Assembly: GCF_048771995.1 (NCBI RefSeq)
Contig: NC_133063.1
Span: 64,372,014-64,436,013 of the forward strand
DNA length: 64,000 nt
Source: Taeniopygia guttata
Taxonomy: Eukaryota; Chordata; Aves; Passeriformes; Estrildidae
Direction: 5' to 3'
The position numbers and the translations under genes were made by a program. The notes beneath the pieces are model-generated. The model was not told the DNA's origin, did not search any database, and saw nothing but the letters and a program-made list of their open reading frames with translations. This document shows positions 61,213 to 64,000 of this stretch, piece after piece (position 1 is the stretch's first letter; each line of letters starts with the position of its first letter).

Positions 61213-63203
61213 CTGTGTGAACATAGAATCTGTTAGTTTTAGCTCACCAGAGGTATGCAGAACCCTGGAAGGACAAAAATAGTCAAAAGTCATAATAGCT
61301 TTTTAATATTTTTGTTAAATTTAAATAAATGTAATTTAAATCAAATGGACTTTTAGAGTAACACTGATTAGGAAGATAAAATTCTTTCAAACAGTAAAAA
61401 ACATAATTTCTTGCCTCCTCTAAGTTATCTATTATCAAATACTACAAAATACATTACCTTTAGTAGATCTTACACAAATAGCCTATAAAAAACAAGTATT
61501 TGGTGTGAAGTGGAATTTTCTTTGCCTCTTAGAAAATTAGTTAGTTACACCTAAGCATATGATTTCATTCTGAAATTTGTGAGAATTTCTGAAATATATG
61601 ACAATTTCAACTTTTCTTTTTTAAAATGTATTTTAGTGTTCTGATAATTAACGCCTCCCACCCCCGATATAATATTCATACAGGGTTTAAAGACATTTTA
61701 AAAATATATCATTAATTATGTGATATTAAAGTTGCCAGCCTAAAGGGGAAAATATTGCTAATTAATCACCAAGACTGGAAGTCATATTCCTTCTATATCT
61801 AAATTGGGATGACCAGAACAACTTTACAAAAAGAAGTTAAACTGAGAAAAAAAGAGATCTGGGAAGAAGAATCATTATTTGTGGTATTTAACATTTATGG
61901 ATTATAGCAGGTTTCTCTGCAGTCCATAGCCTATGTAGAAGTCTATAAGTCCATAATCTTCTCTCAAAAGAAGAGAAAATTACATGGCTGCCTCAAAAAA
62001 TCCAGCTGATTTTTAAAGCTGTTGCTGACAGATCGTCTTCCATTTGCACTTGTGCATAGGTAGATGTTTGGGTACTCTATGAGGTGGAACCATAAATTAG
62101 TTAAACCCTGAAGGAACATGATTCTAGAACTGGCATAAAATAAATTTTGAGAGGTTTGATGTAATGTAATCCAAATACCAGGGGCTCTCCGGCCTTTATA
62201 ATTTTGCATGTCAGCAAGAATTGAAGCATGACTTGTTCTGGGGTTGCTGTGCTTCTGGGACTACCACTTCAGACATTTCAGTGTTGCATTCTATTGAAGG
62301 TAAAAGGTACAGCATTTCAGATAAATTTGTCATACGACATTTTGGTATTTAAGCCTCAATTAAGCCTCAGTTTCCCTAGTGTCCAGATTGTTCCAATTTC
62401 TAACTGAGGATATCTTCACAGATACAGCTATTCCTTCCTCCCCGAACCCTGGAGAATATTCTCTAGTTTGCAGAAGATAGAACCTACTGTAGGACCAAAG
62501 GAACAGGATCAGAGAAACCACTTAATCCATTCTAGCCTCAAAGGCACTATATATAAATGTTTGACCAGGAATTCCTTGGGCCTGTATCTAGTAAACACAC
62601 CCAGCATCCTACAATTCCTCTACGTAGGGGGTAAAAAAAACACTGAGGTAAAAAAACTACTTCTGCTGATGTAAAAAAATTACCTTCACACAAGAGAAGA
62701 GGAATATTGAATAAGTGCATAGCTTGGATTATCTTAGTTACTACTTAATGAAGATGTGGCTCTAAAAACATTTTGTTCTCATTAGCTACTCACTGTTCTT
62801 TAAGATTCTTCACCATTTTTACAGTTCAGTCATTTCTCTGGATGTTAAAACATCTCTGTTTTTTTCATTAGTTTTGCTCCCTGTGCATTTGGTACTCCCT
62901 ATAATCTTTGTATCTAAACTCCAGTAAACACATCTCCTCAGATAAAAATACAGAAAAAATACAATGTGGCCATTCTCCTTCCTCTCTTCATCCTTTCCCC
63001 ATTTTGTGTTTGATTTTTGTTTTGGTTTGGGGTTTTTTGTCACTTCACCTTGCTCTTTTGCCATTTCAGACTCTGAAATTCCATTATCTCATTATCTGCT
63101 CCTCAAATATAGCCAAAACAGTTATGACAAACTTGATAATCTCTTTGCCAAACCTTTTGAAATTGATCAACTTATTTTGTCTCTCCAAAACTGGTTTACT
63201 CAC
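61213..63203 (-). other. BHMT: BHMT intron 3
   Basis: About 2 kb, AT-rich, with no repeat or exon that I recognise. Introns 4 (60438-61020) and 5 (59443-60289) are likewise plain. Intron 6 (55624-59259) holds the CR1 fragment, and intron 7 is 54912-55394. Confidence 0.8.
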
Positions 63204-63322
63204 ACTTATTTTCTCAGCTACATAATTGCCCCTGTTCTCTAGTTTGTCCTCACTGGCATAAAAGGTGAAGGTCTGCAGAACACTGGATCCAGCTCTGAGG
63301 AATTCTCGGTGAAGCTGACGAA
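63204..63322 (-). CDS. BHMT: BHMT exon 3
   Basis: A 119-nt exon with acceptor TTTGCAG at 63323 and donor ATAAGT/GTGAGT at 63204/63203. After two bases that finish a split valine codon (G/TT) it encodes [20 protein letters not shown] and [19 protein letters not shown], matching human residues 57-95 of BHMT. It was found by translation around the family motif rather than as a long open frame. Confidence 0.96.
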
Positions 63323-63456
63323 CTGCAAATTAAGAGACAAAGTTATTACTGTGTTATCCCCAAATCCAGTGTTTATTGATGTAACATTACTGTAAAATAA
63401 GTGACATTGTGTTTACTAGAAGACCCATTATGAGAAATTAGAAGTAGTACCCAAAC

Positions 63457-63678
63457 CTGCATAGAATTTCTTTCTTCTCACCATCAGAACATTGGGTAGA
63501 AAATTTTCTTCTTCATTCTTTTCTGCTAAGAATGGCTGAAGATTTCTATACAGTTTAGCTGCCGATTCAGTTTTGCCTGCCACCTTAACTATCCTCTGTT
63601 TTCTGCAGTCCTTCAGATCTCCCAGATATAGAGCTTTACAGAGCTTTTTATAGTGATTTAGGAAGGGATAACGGATGT
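63457..63678 (-). CDS. Candidate unassigned exon within BHMT intron 2
   Basis: This is a 222-nt stretch open in one frame, bounded by a good acceptor (TTCTTTTGTCAG ending at 63679) and a donor (ATGCAG/GTTTGG at 63457/63456). The translation includes IRYPFLNHYKKLCKALYLGD, LKDCRKQRIVKVAGKTESAA, KLYRNLQPFLAEKNEEENFL and PNVLMVRRKKFYA. It is lysine-rich and hydrophilic. It is not part of known BHMT and I do not recognise the family. It would be phase 1 at both ends, so it could be spliced in front of BHMT exon 3 without shifting the frame. It may be an exon of another gene, a lineage-specific cassette or a chance open frame. Confidence 0.3.
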
Positions 63679-64000
63679 CTGACAAAAGAACATGAAAGCA
63701 TAACAGGGAATACCAGACAAAAGGCTCTTCAAATGAAAAAGCTTTTTTCTCCTACATTCTATATTATGAAGAAGAAAACAGAAGAAAATATAGCAACAAA
63801 TTAAGGGACAGGATGATAATTATATGAAAGAATACAGTGTTTCATTGCCTTCTCTATTTTGCATTTTCGAGTTCCCCCCAACAAAGTTTAAAAAGAGTAT
63901 AGTCAGCCAAAACCAAAGCTGTATTTTGCTAAATACATCCTTACTCAAAAGATTTGTTGCTCCAGAAAAGTGACTCACAGCGCAGAATTAATTCTTCCCA

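Larger units (their letters stand above)
54737..64000 (-). other. BHMT: BHMT locus, exons 3-8
   Basis: This is the gene for betaine-homocysteine S-methyltransferase. The cytosolic zinc enzyme moves a methyl group from betaine to homocysteine, giving dimethylglycine and methionine, mainly in liver and kidney. Six coding exons join in frame and cover human residues 57 to the C-terminus. Exons 1-2 (with the DGGFVF motif) must lie past base 64000. The intron phases are consistent throughout, and all three zinc cysteines are present. The predicted C-terminus ends ...LFHKKKF, three residues short of the human ...KFKSQ end. I see no sign of decay, so this looks like a working gene. Confidence 0.96.

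Noticed and set aside
63979-64000. Possible BHMT exon 2 end at the right edge (GTGAGT donor at 63978)
   Set aside because: The 22 visible coding bases do not match the known BHMT exon 2 end (...VEHPEA). Too little is visible to annotate, so it is mentioned only with the orphan exon finding.
1-64000. tRNA, rRNA, CRISPR or bacterial-type operon signals
   Set aside because: None was seen. The window is vertebrate nuclear DNA, and no cloverleaf-like tRNA gene or regular spacer array was noticed on reading.

Overview
The window reads as a bird nuclear genome. It has long AT-rich introns and spacers, CR1 LINE 3' ends, avian endogenous-retrovirus LTRs and a sharp CpG island. Two genes are recognisable, both on the minus strand: JMY (actin nucleation-promoting factor and p300 cofactor) and BHMT (betaine-homocysteine S-methyltransferase). 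They are neighbours in the same relative orientation in human (BHMT then JMY), so this is a conserved syntenic block. The species cannot be read from the sequence; a neoavian bird is my inference from the LTR families.

Layout. Bases 1-18530 hold the 5' part of JMY: coding exon 1 at 17691-18530, a large intron 1 at 770-17690, exon 2 at 596-769, then the start of intron 2 running off the left edge. A CpG island covers exon 1 and the promoter to about 19.1 kb. From about 19.1 to 54.7 kb is a 36-kb gene-poor spacer in which I find no convincing gene. It is a graveyard of retroelements: CR1 fragments; three diverged solo LTRs of one long (about 1 kb) ERVL-like family, one of them inside JMY intron 1; a class II solo LTR with perfect 6-bp target duplications nested in an older LTR; a tandem pair of very old LTR-like units at 45.2-46.3 kb; and a broken class II provirus with two similar LTRs at 49300-53320, flanked by the 6-bp duplication ATCTGC. 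From 54737 to the right edge is BHMT, with coding exons 3 to 8 on the minus strand (exons 1-2 lie past base 64000). The three zinc-binding cysteines (C217, C299, C300 in human numbering) are all present.

The two genes do not share a pathway. JMY drives actin assembly and p53/p300-linked transcription. BHMT remethylates homocysteine with betaine in the cytosol. The most unusual item is a well-formed 222-nt open exon candidate (63457-63678, minus strand) inside BHMT intron 2. I cannot assign it, but its splice phase would fit BHMT exon 3.
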